In this document: in pieces, positions 4,992 through 12,053 of the stretch | How positions within the stretch are numbered: the first letter of the stretch is position 1 | How the letters are laid out: each line of letters begins with the position of its first letter | Assembly (NCBI GenBank): GCA_002349525.1 | Contig: DEDL01000015.1 | Location: 1 to 13,103, forward strand | DNA from: Lachnoclostridium sp. UBA2905 | GTDB taxonomy: Bacteria; Bacillota; Clostridia; Lachnospirales; Lachnospiraceae | Length of the DNA: 13,103 nucleotides | Direction: 5' to 3' | Position numbers and translations under genes: made by a program | The notes under the pieces: model-generated | The model's database searches: none | What the model was told of the DNA's origin: nothing | The model's input: only the letters and a program-made list of their open reading frames with translations

Positions 4992-5954
4992 TTACTTTAT
5001 ACAATCCAACACTTCTTGAACTTTCTCTCGATACTCTTGATTATAATCAAGCCACATTTCCGTGTGTTCACTATCAGGTACTGTCCAAATCATTTTCATT
5101 TCATCATTATGTATTGAATCATATATTTCTTGCCCCATAAACTGCGGTGTTAATGTATCTGCTTCACTGTTTATTACCAAAACCGGAATTTCAATATCTG
5201 CAATTTTGTTACACACATTTGCATCCTCATAACTAAATCCCAATTCCATTTTATTGATAATGTTGCCGCAGAATGTCATGTATGATATAGGCAATCCAAT
5301 GTCCATCTTTCTCATTTCTTCTTCTACCATCCATTTCATATCACTAACCGGACAATCTAGAATGAGGAAATCCACTTTGTTTTCAACATCCTTATCTCCC
5401 ATTGCCAATCCCGCTGTTGCTCCACCAAAAGAAGTTCCCCATATTCCTATCGCTTGTTCTGGTGCATAGCTATAAACATAATCAATGTAATCTATTAAAT
5501 CATATTTTTCCCAGAACCCAAATGTAGTATATTGGGCAGTATTTTCGTTGCTACTTCTCTGGTCATACGTCAAAACATTATATCCTTTCTGTAAAAACAT
5601 TTCTGCCAAAGGATAATTGGTATAGCGATTTCCGCCAAGACCATGCACCAGAATAACCGTCGGGTTGTCTTTATTTCCTTCTTCGCCAAGTGTATATATG
5701 TAATCTGCTGGTATCATATGACCATCAAAAGTTGAAGTGATTTCAATTTTTTCTATGGTATAGGTACTGCAGAAAACATCATAATCCATATTGTACCTTT
5801 CCCAAAAACTATCTTCCACTTTTGATGTATCTTCACAAGTAACTAATTGAGTAGAACCCATGAACACTTGCGTCCCTATAAAATATGACATTCCCAAAAA
5901 CAATAATAGAACAACTATAAATATAACCAATAAAATTTTTGTACGCTTCTTCAT
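4992..5954 (-). CDS. Membrane-anchored alpha/beta hydrolase, cargo of element 2
   Basis: A 320-residue serine hydrolase. Residues 1-30 form a basic start followed by one hydrophobic helix (LLVIFIVVLLLFLG), an uncleaved signal anchor or signal peptide, so the enzyme should face the outside. The fold is recognisable by the oxyanion loop HGLGG (104-108), the nucleophile elbow GTSFG with Ser175, a candidate Asp266 (NSEADTLTP) and His297 (DSEHTEMW), giving a complete triad. This resembles the extracellular peptidase/esterase-like hydrolases of Firmicutes with an N-terminal anchor; the substrate cannot be told. AGGGAG lies seven bases before the ATG. It is separate from the mobilization operon, with a hairpin and AT-rich DNA before it, and lies next to the inner end of the element, the usual place for cargo. 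Confidence 0.88.
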   Translation of the reverse strand: MKKRTKILLVIFIVVLLLFLGMSYFIGTQVFMGSTQLVTCEDTSKVEDSFWERYNMDYDVFCSTYTIEKIEITSTFDGHMIPADYIYTLGEEGNKDNPTVILVHGLGGNRYTNYPLAEMFLQKGYNVLTYDQRSSNENTAQYTTFGFWEKYDLIDYIDYVYSYAPEQAIGIWGTSFGGATAGLAMGDKDVENKVDFLILDCPVSDMKWMVEEEMRKMDIGLPISYMTFCGNIINKMELGFSYEDANVCNKIADIEIPVLVINSEADTLTPQFMGQEIYDSIHNDEMKMIWTVPDSEHTEMWLDYNQEYREKVQEVLDCIK

Positions 5955-6109
5955 CTTTTTTCTCCCTGTAAATCAATTTTTAATATAATATCAATAATTG
6001 CATTACCATCCACAGCGATTTGCGATACTTTACTTAAGAATTATATCATAACAGAAGTTATTCTGCACCAAGAATTTAAGAATGCGGAGCATTACGCTCC
6101 GCACCCACA
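5955..6109. promoter_or_regulatory. AT-rich leader of the hydrolase gene
   Basis: It contains possible -10 boxes on the minus strand (TATAAT at 6045-6040 and TATTAT nearer the gene) but no convincing -35 at the right distance. A separate hydrolase promoter is likely because a hairpin at 6083-6103 ends the preceding operon. Confidence 0.35.
6083..6103 (-). terminator. Terminator after tnpV
   Basis: TGCGGAGC and GCTCCGCA form a perfect eight-base stem with a five-base loop, seven bases after the tnpV stop. The minus-strand RNA continues with a moderately T-rich ATTCTTAAATTCTT. Confidence 0.6.
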
Positions 6110-6487
6110 TTACACATATATAAGCTCTTTTAATACAATTTCTTCTGCCGAACTTCTCACATTATTCATCAACCCCACCCACTTCATCTGGTCGGTAGCT
6201 TTTAATTCTTCTGTAATCCCTGCTTCGGCTTTCATCTGTTCTACAAGCAGCTCCACTCTTTCATAGCACTGTGTATCAACCTCATGCAAATACTCATTCA
6301 ATCTTCCATCCATAAGCAGCTTGATATATTGTCCTCTGCGGTGGTTTTTCAAATACTCCCACCGCATCCGCCCATACCTGCCAATCTCATAATGCGTACC
6401 CTCCGGCAACTGCAAATCCGGATAATACATTCCATCCTCTCCAAGTGTGTAACCAATTCCGTTTTCTCCAATGATGTGTTTTTCCAT
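6110..6487 (-). CDS. tnpV: TnpV family transposon-encoded protein
   Basis: A 125-residue protein with the TnpV pattern: a YYPDL-LP segment near residue 22, a central RMRWEYLKNHRRGQYIKLLMDG-like helix region, then MKWVGLMNNVRSSAEEI and the ending VLKELIYV. TnpV proteins were named from Tn4451-type mobilizable transposons of clostridia, but their biochemical function is not established. The ribosome binding site TAGGAG is six bases before the ATG and contains the TAG stop of the relaxase gene, so translation is tightly coupled to the relaxase. Its length is normal for the family. Confidence 0.88.
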   Translation of the reverse strand: MEKHIIGENGIGYTLGEDGMYYPDLQLPEGTHYEIGRYGRMRWEYLKNHRRGQYIKLLMDGRLNEYLHEVDTQCYERVELLVEQMKAEAGITEELKATDQMKWVGLMNNVRSSAEEIVLKELIYV

Positions 6488-6496
6488 AAACTGCTC

Positions 6497-8017
6497 CTAT
6501 CTGCCACCTCTATCACTCCTATAATGGTAGCTCTGTCTGTTGTTTTCTCGTTCCTTTACTTCCTGCGTCTTTCTCTGCAACTTTGCTTTTAAGCTATCCG
6601 GCTCTGCCTTATTTCCGGTCTGCTGTTCCCACTTTGCAACTGCCAACTGATAATCGGTATACTCTGCTTTGGAAGCTCTATATTCAGCCATAAACTCCTT
6701 CACATTCTTATAGCCATAACCCTGCACAATGCTTGATAAATACTGCTTCATATTAGCTATCTGTGTCTTTAGCTGTTCTGCCTGCTCCTGCAACTCCTTA
6801 CGCTGTTTTGCCTTGAAGATGCTCTTTGCTCCAGCGATTTCCTTCTCCACATTCGCAAGCTGTTGCTCCCTCTCATAGATAGCTACATTCTGCTTCTCCA
6901 GCTTGTGGTAAATGTCCGTGAGTCTTGGATACTTAGAAGCAAGAGCTGATTTCTTAGGCATTTCCGGCACAGGCTCGCTTTTAGCCTTTGCAAACGAATT
7001 TATCGTCTTAACAGGTGTTTGCTCCGGCTCTGCTTTCATAACCGCTTCTATGACCTTATCTGCCTTTTGTGAAGCCATCTTAAACACCTTGCTAATCAAA
7101 AGCTCCAAGGCATAAATAGCAGTCATAATCAGGCATTTTAGTAGTGCCGGATTTCTCCCAGACTTCTGAATGGAAGCCTTTGCTTTCTGTCCGATTTCAT
7201 TCTTCTTCACTTCCAAAATCTGCCTCTCCGGCACACCGCTAACCAATGCCCTATCCACCGTCTGATTCCACATAACACGATACTGATTATCTGCTTTTAT
7301 CTGCTCCGCCTTTGGATTATACTTGCCAACTTTTTTTGTAGGCAAGTATACACCGTTTCTGTCAAAAACATTCAGCTTTTCCTTATCATCTCTTACATAA
7401 ATATTGATAAGGTCTGTATAGGAGCGTTTCACTTCATCAAGAAAGCCATCACTCTTAAAACGTCTGTCTTTTATGGTGAAAAGATTACGCTCATACACCT
7501 CGCCCTTGGGAATGATTATACAACCACTCCGAGGCTCTCCTGTTTCATCCAGTATCTCTTTTTTCGTGCGTACATGCTTTCCGTTTTCGTCATAAAACAT
7601 ATTTCTTGTAGCAATCTTCTCTACCGGTTCCTCAAGCAATTTACGCTCCGAAAAGATAAGATGGATATGATAGTTGGTCTTACGTTTATTGTGATGCAAA
7701 GCAGCTATACATTCCACGCCATAATTCTGTTTGAAATGTTCCGTAAAAAGCTTCAACAACTTATCCGGCTCATAATCCACGAAACTTTCCGGCAGAGCAA
7801 TAATAAGCTCTCGGGCTTCAATGCAGGTTCCTTCTGTTCCACTTTTCTTAAATTCCTCCTGATTGCACTTTGCAAGCTCCGTCCAAAATTTGCGGTCAGT
7901 TGTTTCATAAACTGCATACAAATTTTCCTGTCTTGCTTTGCTTGATATATAACTAATTCTGCCTTTCACATTTGGCAGCTTTGACATCCGTATAAATGAA
8001 TTTCTTACAATAGGCAT
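6497..8017 (-). CDS. mobL: MobA/MobL-family relaxase
   Basis: A 506-residue DNA transesterase that would nick oriT and pilot the transferred strand. The N-terminal domain opens MPIVRNSFIRMSKLPNVKGR and contains the HUH-type metal-binding pair His117 and His119 (NYHIHLIFSER), with a preceding EARELIIALP strand (about 67-76); an early Tyr such as Tyr23 or Tyr34 may be the nucleophile. Residues 291-312 are hydrophobic, and 365-425 is a strongly charged coiled coil (KLEKQNVAIYEREQQLANVE), as in the family's C-terminal part. The open frame extends 69 codons further upstream through hairpin DNA, but family similarity starts at MPIVRN, so ATG 8017 is chosen. AAAGGGGG lies only two bases before it, an unusually short spacing. 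tnpV follows directly. Confidence 0.88.
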   Translation of the reverse strand: MPIVRNSFIRMSKLPNVKGRISYISSKARQENLYAVYETTDRKFWTELAKCNQEEFKKSGTEGTCIEARELIIALPESFVDYEPDKLLKLFTEHFKQNYGVECIAALHHNKRKTNYHIHLIFSERKLLEEPVEKIATRNMFYDENGKHVRTKKEILDETGEPRSGCIIIPKGEVYERNLFTIKDRRFKSDGFLDEVKRSYTDLINIYVRDDKEKLNVFDRNGVYLPTKKVGKYNPKAEQIKADNQYRVMWNQTVDRALVSGVPERQILEVKKNEIGQKAKASIQKSGRNPALLKCLIMTAIYALELLISKVFKMASQKADKVIEAVMKAEPEQTPVKTINSFAKAKSEPVPEMPKKSALASKYPRLTDIYHKLEKQNVAIYEREQQLANVEKEIAGAKSIFKAKQRKELQEQAEQLKTQIANMKQYLSSIVQGYGYKNVKEFMAEYRASKAEYTDYQLAVAKWEQQTGNKAEPDSLKAKLQRKTQEVKERENNRQSYHYRSDRGGR

Positions 8018-8038
8018 TGCCCCCTTTCTTTGAAAAAT

Positions 8039-8317
8039 GATAGCGACTTTTGCTATCGTGAGTGGATGCTTAGGCATCCGTTTACGAACATATTGCCCGT
8101 ATCCGGCACAATCATAAATGCGACAGCATTTATAATTTACGCTTGCGTAAATTTGCCCCCTACAAGGGCGAAATACACAGAGTACAAATCTCCGATTTGT
8201 GCGATGGGTGTATTTCGCTCTCAAACGCCGAGGGCTTGTGAGTGTAGTCCGCTTTTGCCATTACACCCATCACCAGCTTTCTCCTTAACTGCCATATACA
8301 GGAGCGTGCCACGCTCC
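8039..8317. other. Probable origin of transfer: cluster of hairpins before the relaxase gene
   Basis: Within 280 bp there are seven perfect dyads: GATAGC/GCTATC (8039-8057), GGATGC/GCATCC (8064-8079), ATAAATGC/GCATTTAT (8114-8133), AATTTACGC/GCGTAAATT (8134-8153), GCGAAATACAC/GTGTATTTCGC (8168-8178 with 8208-8218), ACAAATC/GATTTGT nested inside it (8184-8200), and GGAGCGT/ACGCTCC (8301-8317). In addition GATGGGTGTA (8203-8212) can pair with TACACCCATC (8262-8271), which excludes the 8168/8208 stem. On the minus strand the sequence TTTCGCCCTTG directly after the large stem resembles the GCGCCCTT nick region of RSF1010-type origins. Position next to the relaxase gene plus this structure suggests oriT; the nick site is not proven. 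Confidence 0.6.
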
Positions 8318-8340
8318 CGTTATACACACCGAAGGAAAAA

Positions 8341-8574
8341 TTACCATCGGAAGTTCCGGTGCATTCCCACCTTTTCCAGATACTCCTGTCTTGCATTTTC
8401 TCTTTCTTCCTCGGTTGGAGCAGTCTTATATTTTGTATATAAATCCCGCCTTACCATAGCTTCCAATTTTTCTTCCAAACCTTTCTTTATCTCCGGTAAA
8501 ACATCATCCATTTCCACCAAGTGATATTTCAGGAGTGCAAAGAATAATTCCTCGGAAATCTGCACATTTTTCAA
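8341..8574 (-). CDS. Small conserved mobile-element accessory protein
   Basis: A 77-residue acidic protein, predicted mostly helical: ISEELFFALLKYHLVEMDDV, then IKKGLEEKLEAMVRRDLYTKYKTAP, ending QEYLEKVGMHRNFRW. I recognise the pattern (VQISEELF, KYHL, ARQEYL and a final RW) as that of short proteins accompanying relaxase and RepA-like genes in clostridial elements, sometimes given uninformative database names; no function is known to me. The start is the unusual codon TTG at 8574, because no in-frame ATG or GTG precedes the conserved part and the upstream frame is closed by TGA. A GGATGG sequence lies upstream at a loose spacing. It lies between the RepA-like gene and the hairpin cluster, in the same direction as both neighbours. 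Confidence 0.7.
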   Translation of the reverse strand: MKNVQISEELFFALLKYHLVEMDDVLPEIKKGLEEKLEAMVRRDLYTKYKTAPTEEERENARQEYLEKVGMHRNFRW

Positions 8575-8602
8575 TCCATCAATCCATCCTTTCCATCAAG
8601 AC

Positions 8603-8681
8603 CGCAACAACGCAATGTCTATAAATTTTGCAACCTTGCAAGGTTCATCACCGCAAATTTTATATATTCTGCATTGTTGCG
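8603..8681. repeat. Large nested inverted repeat between repA-like and accessory genes
   Basis: The outer arms CGCAACAACGCA (8603-8614) and TGCATTGTTGCG (8670-8681) match at 11 of 12 positions. Inside them are AT-rich arms (ATAAATTTTGC and GCAAATTTTAT) and, at the centre, a perfect 14-bp palindrome AACCTTGCAAGGTT (8632-8645). The gap is transcribed between two genes of one operon, so it could fold as a long RNA hairpin or be a replication or binding site for the RepA-like ATPase. Confidence 0.65.
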
Positions 8682-8689
8682 TTCTTCCC

Positions 8690-9670
8690 TTAAATCTGCT
8701 TTATCTTATCCAGTTCCCAGTACCATGAGTTATTGATTTTTCTTGCCCTGATGCCCAGCTCTTTTTTTGCATTTTCCAATGTTCTTTTAGAAATCCCCTG
8801 TTCCTCAGCCATATCAAAAATCTCATTACTCTGTACCGCATTAGAAGTCTCTGCCAGTTCCCGAAGCATCTGCTTTGCCTGCTCCAATTTATTTGCCTTT
8901 GGAGCAATACCACCCAACACTTCATCTGCTGTAATCTCATAGTCTCCAAGCCACCTAAAACCACTTTCCATCAGTTCAAATACCTTGGGATGTCCGAACT
9001 GTGCCAGATTGTTTTTTATCTGAACAACTGCTCTGATATTGGGTTCTCCTTCCACTCTGCCGACTAACAATACGCTCCTTGCTACCGCAAAGAAATCAAT
9101 GGAACCCATGCCCCTATAAGCCGCCTTATTACCGGATGCCTTGTTCATATGACCGATAAGGATAATGGCACATTTATATTTCTCTGCCAAAGCTCCTAAA
9201 CGCTTCGTCATATCCCTTGCTTCATTTGCTCTGTTCATATCCATGCCACCGCCCAAATAAGCTTGTATCGGGTCTAAAATCAGCATCCTCGCTCCGGTCT
9301 GTATAATGGCTTCTTCCAGCCTTTCATCTGCCATAGAAAGAGACTTGTCGCTTTCATCAATTACCACTATCCTCTCACAATCTGCACCTGCCTTTTCAAG
9401 CCTTGGCTTTACAGTATCAGCAAGACCATCCTCGGCAGTCTGATAAATAATGTTCATTGGTTCTGTCAACCTCATATCATTATCCAGCCCCTCTCCCTTG
9501 GACAACTTGGCTGCGATATTTAATATCAAGGTTGTCTTTCCGTCTCCCGGATCACCTTGTACAATTGTCAGTTTTCCATAAGGGATGAATGGATACCAAA
9601 GCCACTCTATCTCCTGCGACTGTACCTCTGACATCTTTATCATCTTTAATTCTGTTTTCTTATCTTCCAT
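8690..9670 (-). CDS. RepA-like AAA/RecA-fold ATPase (plasmid-type replicative helicase family)
   Basis: A 326-residue protein with a RecA/KaiC-type P-loop domain: Walker A GDPGDGKTT (39-47), Walker B MLILDP (129-134) and conserved IGHMNKASG (172-180) and YRGMGSIDFFAVARS (185-199) segments typical of RSF1010 RepA-like hexameric ATPases annotated as AAA_25. A C-terminal winged-helix-like segment (276-315, SNEIFDMAEEQGISKRTLEN) is probably for DNA binding. In integrative mobilizable elements such proteins are thought to support autonomous replication of the excised circle or transferred strand. The start is set by GGAGG five bases before the ATG. It lies downstream of int on the same strand, with a 104-bp gap holding two hairpins. 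Confidence 0.85.
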   Translation of the reverse strand: MEDKKTELKMIKMSEVQSQEIEWLWYPFIPYGKLTIVQGDPGDGKTTLILNIAAKLSKGEGLDNDMRLTEPMNIIYQTAEDGLADTVKPRLEKAGADCERIVVIDESDKSLSMADERLEEAIIQTGARMLILDPIQAYLGGGMDMNRANEARDMTKRLGALAEKYKCAIILIGHMNKASGNKAAYRGMGSIDFFAVARSVLLVGRVEGEPNIRAVVQIKNNLAQFGHPKVFELMESGFRWLGDYEITADEVLGGIAPKANKLEQAKQMLRELAETSNAVQSNEIFDMAEEQGISKRTLENAKKELGIRARKINNSWYWELDKIKQI

Positions 9671-9710
9671 AAAGTCCTCCGTTTCCTAAAATCTCATTGT
9701 CACACGGAAG

Positions 9711-9755
9711 AACCTCTGTTATACTTATGCTGTGATTACATAGATGACAGAGGTT
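9711..9755. repeat. Inverted repeat before the repA-like gene
   Basis: AACCTCTGT (9711-9719) and ACAGAGGTT (9747-9755) are perfect nine-base arms, extended by three more bases with one mismatch, around a loop of roughly 27 bases. It lies 40 bp upstream of the repA-like ATG and may be an operator or an RNA structure controlling that gene. Confidence 0.5.
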
Positions 9756-9772
9756 TTCCTGTTATCACAAGT

Positions 9773-9794
9773 CCTAACAGTTGCCGCTGTTAGG
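9773..9794 (+). terminator. Hairpin at the integrase stop codon, terminator-like on the plus strand
   Basis: CCTAACAG-TTGCCG-CTGTTAGG overlaps the integrase stop codon and is followed on the plus strand by GCTTTTTG. On the minus strand, the direction of int transcription, no T-tract follows. It could stop antisense transcription entering int or merely be a partial terminator of int. Confidence 0.4.
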
Positions 9795-10856
9795 GCTTTT
9801 TGTTTCTCTTTGTGCATTTAACATCTCCGCAACCTGTCTTTGCTGGCTTGGATATAAGTGTCCGTAAGTGTTTAACGTAATCTTAATATCTCTGTGCCCC
9901 AAACGTTCCTTAATAATCAATGGTTGAACCCCTTGATTAATGAGATATGCCACATGACTATGCCTTAACGAATGCACTCTTATTCTCTTGACGCCTGCTT
10001 TTTCTGCATGATTTTTTAACATGTGCTGTACCGCTTCTGCCACAATCGGAAATATCCTCTCATTTTCCGGCAGTTCATACATTTTATCCACATATTCCTT
10101 AATCTCCTGCTTCAAAAACTCTGGAATATCAATTGTTCTAACAGATTGCTCCGTTTTAGGTGCAGTAATTATATCTTTCCGCTCCGTTCTGTAATAGGTC
10201 TTTGAAATGTGTAGCTTATTATTATCAAAGTCAATATCTGCTTTGGATAATGCAAGCAATTCCCCCTCTCTGCATCCCGTCCAGAACAGAATTTCAAATA
10301 AGACATAATATCTGCTTCCCTTTTCAAATGTTTCTATGAACTTGTCATATTCCTCTTTTGTCCAGAAATCAATATGCTCTGCATCTGATTTCCCCATCTT
10401 TTTCACTTTCTTACAAGGGTTATTAGAAAGATTATAAATATTGCTTGCATGGGTAAATAATGCAGTAATTTGATTCTGTATCATCCGAAGATAAGTAGGT
10501 GCAAACCCCTTTTCTCTCATTGCATTCTGCCATTGGATAATATCCGATGGAGTAATGGAATTCATTGGCTTATTCTCAAAATACGGAAGTATATGGGCTT
10601 CTATCATATACCTCTTATTTTTTATTGAGCGTTCCTTCAGCTCTCCTTCCTTATCTCGAAAATAAATCTCAACAAATGCCCCTAATGTCATATCCATATT
10701 GGCATTAGCAGACAATTTGTAATTGTTCTCCCACTCAAGAGCTTCTTTCTTTGTCTTAAACCCTCTTTTCTGCTTTTTCTTCTTGTTCCCCTGCCAGTCC
10801 TCATAATAGAACTGGCAGTACCAAGTATTGTGTTTTTCGTCCTTGTATGCCGGCAT
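9774..10856 (-). CDS. int: Tyrosine integrase of element 2 (Tn916 Int-like)
   Basis: A 360-residue recombinase presumed to insert element 2 at the 3' end of tuf. It has an N-terminal arm-binding domain (MPAYKDEKHNTWYCQFYYED), a core-binding domain (about 55-155) and a catalytic domain with Arg196 (GCREGE), Lys234 (TAPKTE), His295-x-x-Arg298 (HSLRH), His321 (LGHR) and Tyr331 (NTYGHLYP), all present. The ATG at 10856 has GAGGAGG about seven bases upstream. That ribosome binding site begins right at the xis stop codon, so the two are coupled. It is clearly homologous to the integrase at 2483-3610, in keeping with both elements apparently using the same target. Confidence 0.93.
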   Translation of the reverse strand: MPAYKDEKHNTWYCQFYYEDWQGNKKKKQKRGFKTKKEALEWENNYKLSANANMDMTLGAFVEIYFRDKEGELKERSIKNKRYMIEAHILPYFENKPMNSITPSDIIQWQNAMREKGFAPTYLRMIQNQITALFTHASNIYNLSNNPCKKVKKMGKSDAEHIDFWTKEEYDKFIETFEKGSRYYVLFEILFWTGCREGELLALSKADIDFDNNKLHISKTYYRTERKDIITAPKTEQSVRTIDIPEFLKQEIKEYVDKMYELPENERIFPIVAEAVQHMLKNHAEKAGVKRIRVHSLRHSHVAYLINQGVQPLIIKERLGHRDIKITLNTYGHLYPSQQRQVAEMLNAQRETKSPNSGNC

Positions 10857-10871
10857 ATATGCCCCTCCTCT

Positions 10872-11069
10872 CTACGCTGTCTGTACTACATTTTGATATC
10901 CATAGAACTTCTTTTCCCAAAAAGCTCTTGGAATTTTACCGGATACCGTCAAATATCCGGATGCTTCTAATTCTTCATTCAACTGGCGAATCAGCTTATA
11001 GGCATGTCCTTTTGAAACACCAATTTCATTTGCCACATCATCGGCACACATCATATAATTAGATTTCAT
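10872..11069 (-). CDS. xis: Excisionase-like HTH protein of element 2
   Basis: A 65-residue protein with a helix-turn-helix (CADDVANEIGVSKGHAYKLI) and the C-terminal segment PRAFWEKKFYGYQN, the same layout as the element 1 protein at 3688-3873. It is placed directly before int and is inferred to direct excision. AAGGAGG lies eight bases before the ATG. Its stop codon abuts the int ribosome binding site. Confidence 0.85.
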   Translation of the reverse strand: MKSNYMMCADDVANEIGVSKGHAYKLIRQLNEELEASGYLTVSGKIPRAFWEKKFYGYQNVVQTA

Positions 11070-11128
11070 TCGCTATTCCTCCTTTGCAATTTAATTTTTG
11101 ATAGAATTATTTAAATTCTTGTATTTTT

Positions 11129-11158
11129 ATAATAATATCTCTTTTTTAAATATGTCAA
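11129..11158 (-). promoter_or_regulatory. Promoter of xis-int (element 2)
   Basis: A perfect TTGACA (11158-11153) and TATTAT (11134-11129) lie 18 bp apart on the minus strand, the same unusual 18-bp spacing as the element 1 xis promoter. A dyad AGAATT-ATTTA-AATTCT (11103-11119) lies in the leader and is a possible operator, but the AGTAAC operator of element 1 is absent. Confidence 0.65.
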
Positions 11159-11206
11159 GCAAAATTATTAAGTTTTAAATATTTCTATTTATTTTTCTAA
11201 AATATG

Positions 11207-11215
11207 TGCTATAAT
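11207..11215 (+). promoter_or_regulatory. Extended -10 promoter of xre (element 2)
   Basis: TGC-TATAAT (11207-11215) is an extended -10 box 29 bp before the ATG; no clear -35 is present in the AT-rich DNA before it. Confidence 0.55.
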
Positions 11216-11243
11216 AATTAAAAACACAATGTGAGGTGAATTT

Positions 11244-11744
11244 ATGCGAATAGCACACTATTTACACATAGACAAGAGATTAAAGTCATTTCGTACAGGT
11301 GCAGATATGTCTCAAAAGGAGATGGCTGCAAAATTAGGTTTATCTGTACCCACCTATTCAAATTATGAAAATGGATATAGTGAACCACCCGTAGAAGTCA
11401 TACAGAAGTTTTGTTCTGTTATCGGTATTGAAGAAGATTTATTCTTTGGTTTTACGGTACAGCCAAATAGTGACATCAGCATCAACACCTTTGCTGATAT
11501 TATGAAGGTTATTATGGAAATCAAAAGTGCCGGTATTCCGGTTGATTGTTCTACATCCGTAAATACAGAAACAAGAAGACTTGTAGCTTCGATTAATATA
11601 GAAAGCCCTCAAGTTGCTTCCCTCATATCAAGATGGAATGAACTGAATAAAGAATTAGAAGAAGATAAGATTGATACAGATGAATATAACATCTGGATTG
11701 ATAGCATGATGAATTCCTTTAATATTCCGATTGAAAATTATTAA
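11244..11744 (+). CDS. XRE-family repressor of element 2
   Basis: A 166-residue regulator with a Cro/C1 helix-turn-helix at about 12-65 (KSFRTGADMSQKEMAAKLGL, then SVPTYSNYENGYSEPP) and a C-terminal region ending in an acidic helix (NELNKELEEDKIDTDEYNIW), comparable with the tail of the element 1 repressor. GAGGTG lies five bases before the ATG. It is divergent from xis-int, so it probably controls excision. The toxin-antitoxin module follows it. Confidence 0.85.
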   Translation: MRIAHYLHIDKRLKSFRTGADMSQKEMAAKLGLSVPTYSNYENGYSEPPVEVIQKFCSVIGIEEDLFFGFTVQPNSDISINTFADIMKVIMEIKSAGIPVDCSTSVNTETRRLVASINIESPQVASLISRWNELNKELEEDKIDTDEYNIWIDSMMNSFNIPIENY

Positions 11745-11772
11745 CGAATAAGAAAAAAATTCTTGGGTATAC

Positions 11773-11801
11773 TTGAAAATGCCGATTGCATATGTTATAG
11801 T
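11773..11801 (+). promoter_or_regulatory. Promoter of the antitoxin RNA
   Basis: TTGAAA (11773-11778) and TATAGT (11796-11801) are 17 bp apart. The only thing downstream is a sequence of about 75 bases ending in a strong hairpin, so the product should be a short untranslated RNA starting near 11808. Confidence 0.7.
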
Positions 11802-11807
11802 ATGGAT

Positions 11808-11883
11808 AGGCAAAAAGGATATAAGTGTCCATGCACGACACAAAGCGAAACCCCAGAGAGTTGCAGCTCTCTGGGGTTTCTTG
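11808..11883 (+). ncRNA. Antisense antitoxin RNA of a par-like type I system (RNA II analogue)
   Basis: This predicted RNA of about 75 nt has no start codon with a ribosome binding site. Its 5' part carries AAAAAGGATATAA (11813-11825) and TCCATGCACGACAC (11828-11841). Both recur on the same strand across the start of the toxin gene (AAAAAGGATATAA at 11983-11995; TCCACGCACAACAC at 12002-12015), so the RNA is complementary to the toxin mRNA over its start codon and early codons. Its 3' end is the shared hairpin 11847-11880, also complementary to the toxin mRNA tail. Two repeats plus a shared bidirectional terminator is the arrangement described for RNA II of the pAD1 par locus. Ends are predicted, not measured. 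Confidence 0.72.
11847..11880. terminator. Bidirectional terminator shared by toxin mRNA and antitoxin RNA
   Basis: GAAACCCCAGAGAG (11847-11860) and CTCTCTGGGGTTTC (11867-11880) form a perfect 14-bp stem with a six-base loop. T-rich bases follow on both strands (TTGTT on plus, GCTTTG on minus), though the runs are short. Confidence 0.8.
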
Positions 11884-11919
11884 TTCGTCAGGGTGAACCA
11901 CTCCCAGGCTAGTTACCGA

Positions 11920-12006
11920 CTACTCATCATCGTCTAACCATTTGCAAATGTAATAGGCAATTACACTCGCCGCAACGGAGAGTAAAAAGGATATAAATAA
12001 CTCCAC
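11920..12006 (-). CDS. Fst-like hydrophobic toxin peptide (type I toxin)
   Basis: A 28-codon gene. The peptide has a single membrane helix (LFISFLLSVAASVIAYYI) followed by CKWLDDDE. The Fst/Ldr superfamily of type I toxins has the same plan: one transmembrane helix, then a Trp-Leu-Asp/Glu acidic tail. The proline seen in many Fst members is absent. The start is GTG, set by AAGGGGGTG six bases upstream. The mRNA is predicted to begin at about 12047 with GTTACCG, which can pair with CGGTAAC just after the stop codon (plus-strand 12041-12047 and 11912-11918), a long-range fold like those that silence full-length type I toxin mRNAs. The expected product would insert in the membrane and stop growth when the antitoxin RNA is lost. 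Function is inferred from layout and sequence pattern. Confidence 0.75.
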   Translation of the reverse strand: MELFISFLLSVAASVIAYYICKWLDDDE

Positions 12007-12053
12007 GCACAACACCCCCTTCCTGTTCCCAGTATCGGGGCGGTAACGAACAC

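Noticed and set aside
8018..8224. The 69-codon upstream extension of the relaxase frame
   Set aside because: It runs through the hairpin cluster, its translation has no family resemblance, and the relaxase similarity starts at MPIVRN (8017).
11719..11901. Minus-strand frames over the antitoxin RNA region (11655-11901)
   Set aside because: They run across the shared terminator hairpin and the antisense RNA, and lack ribosome binding sites.
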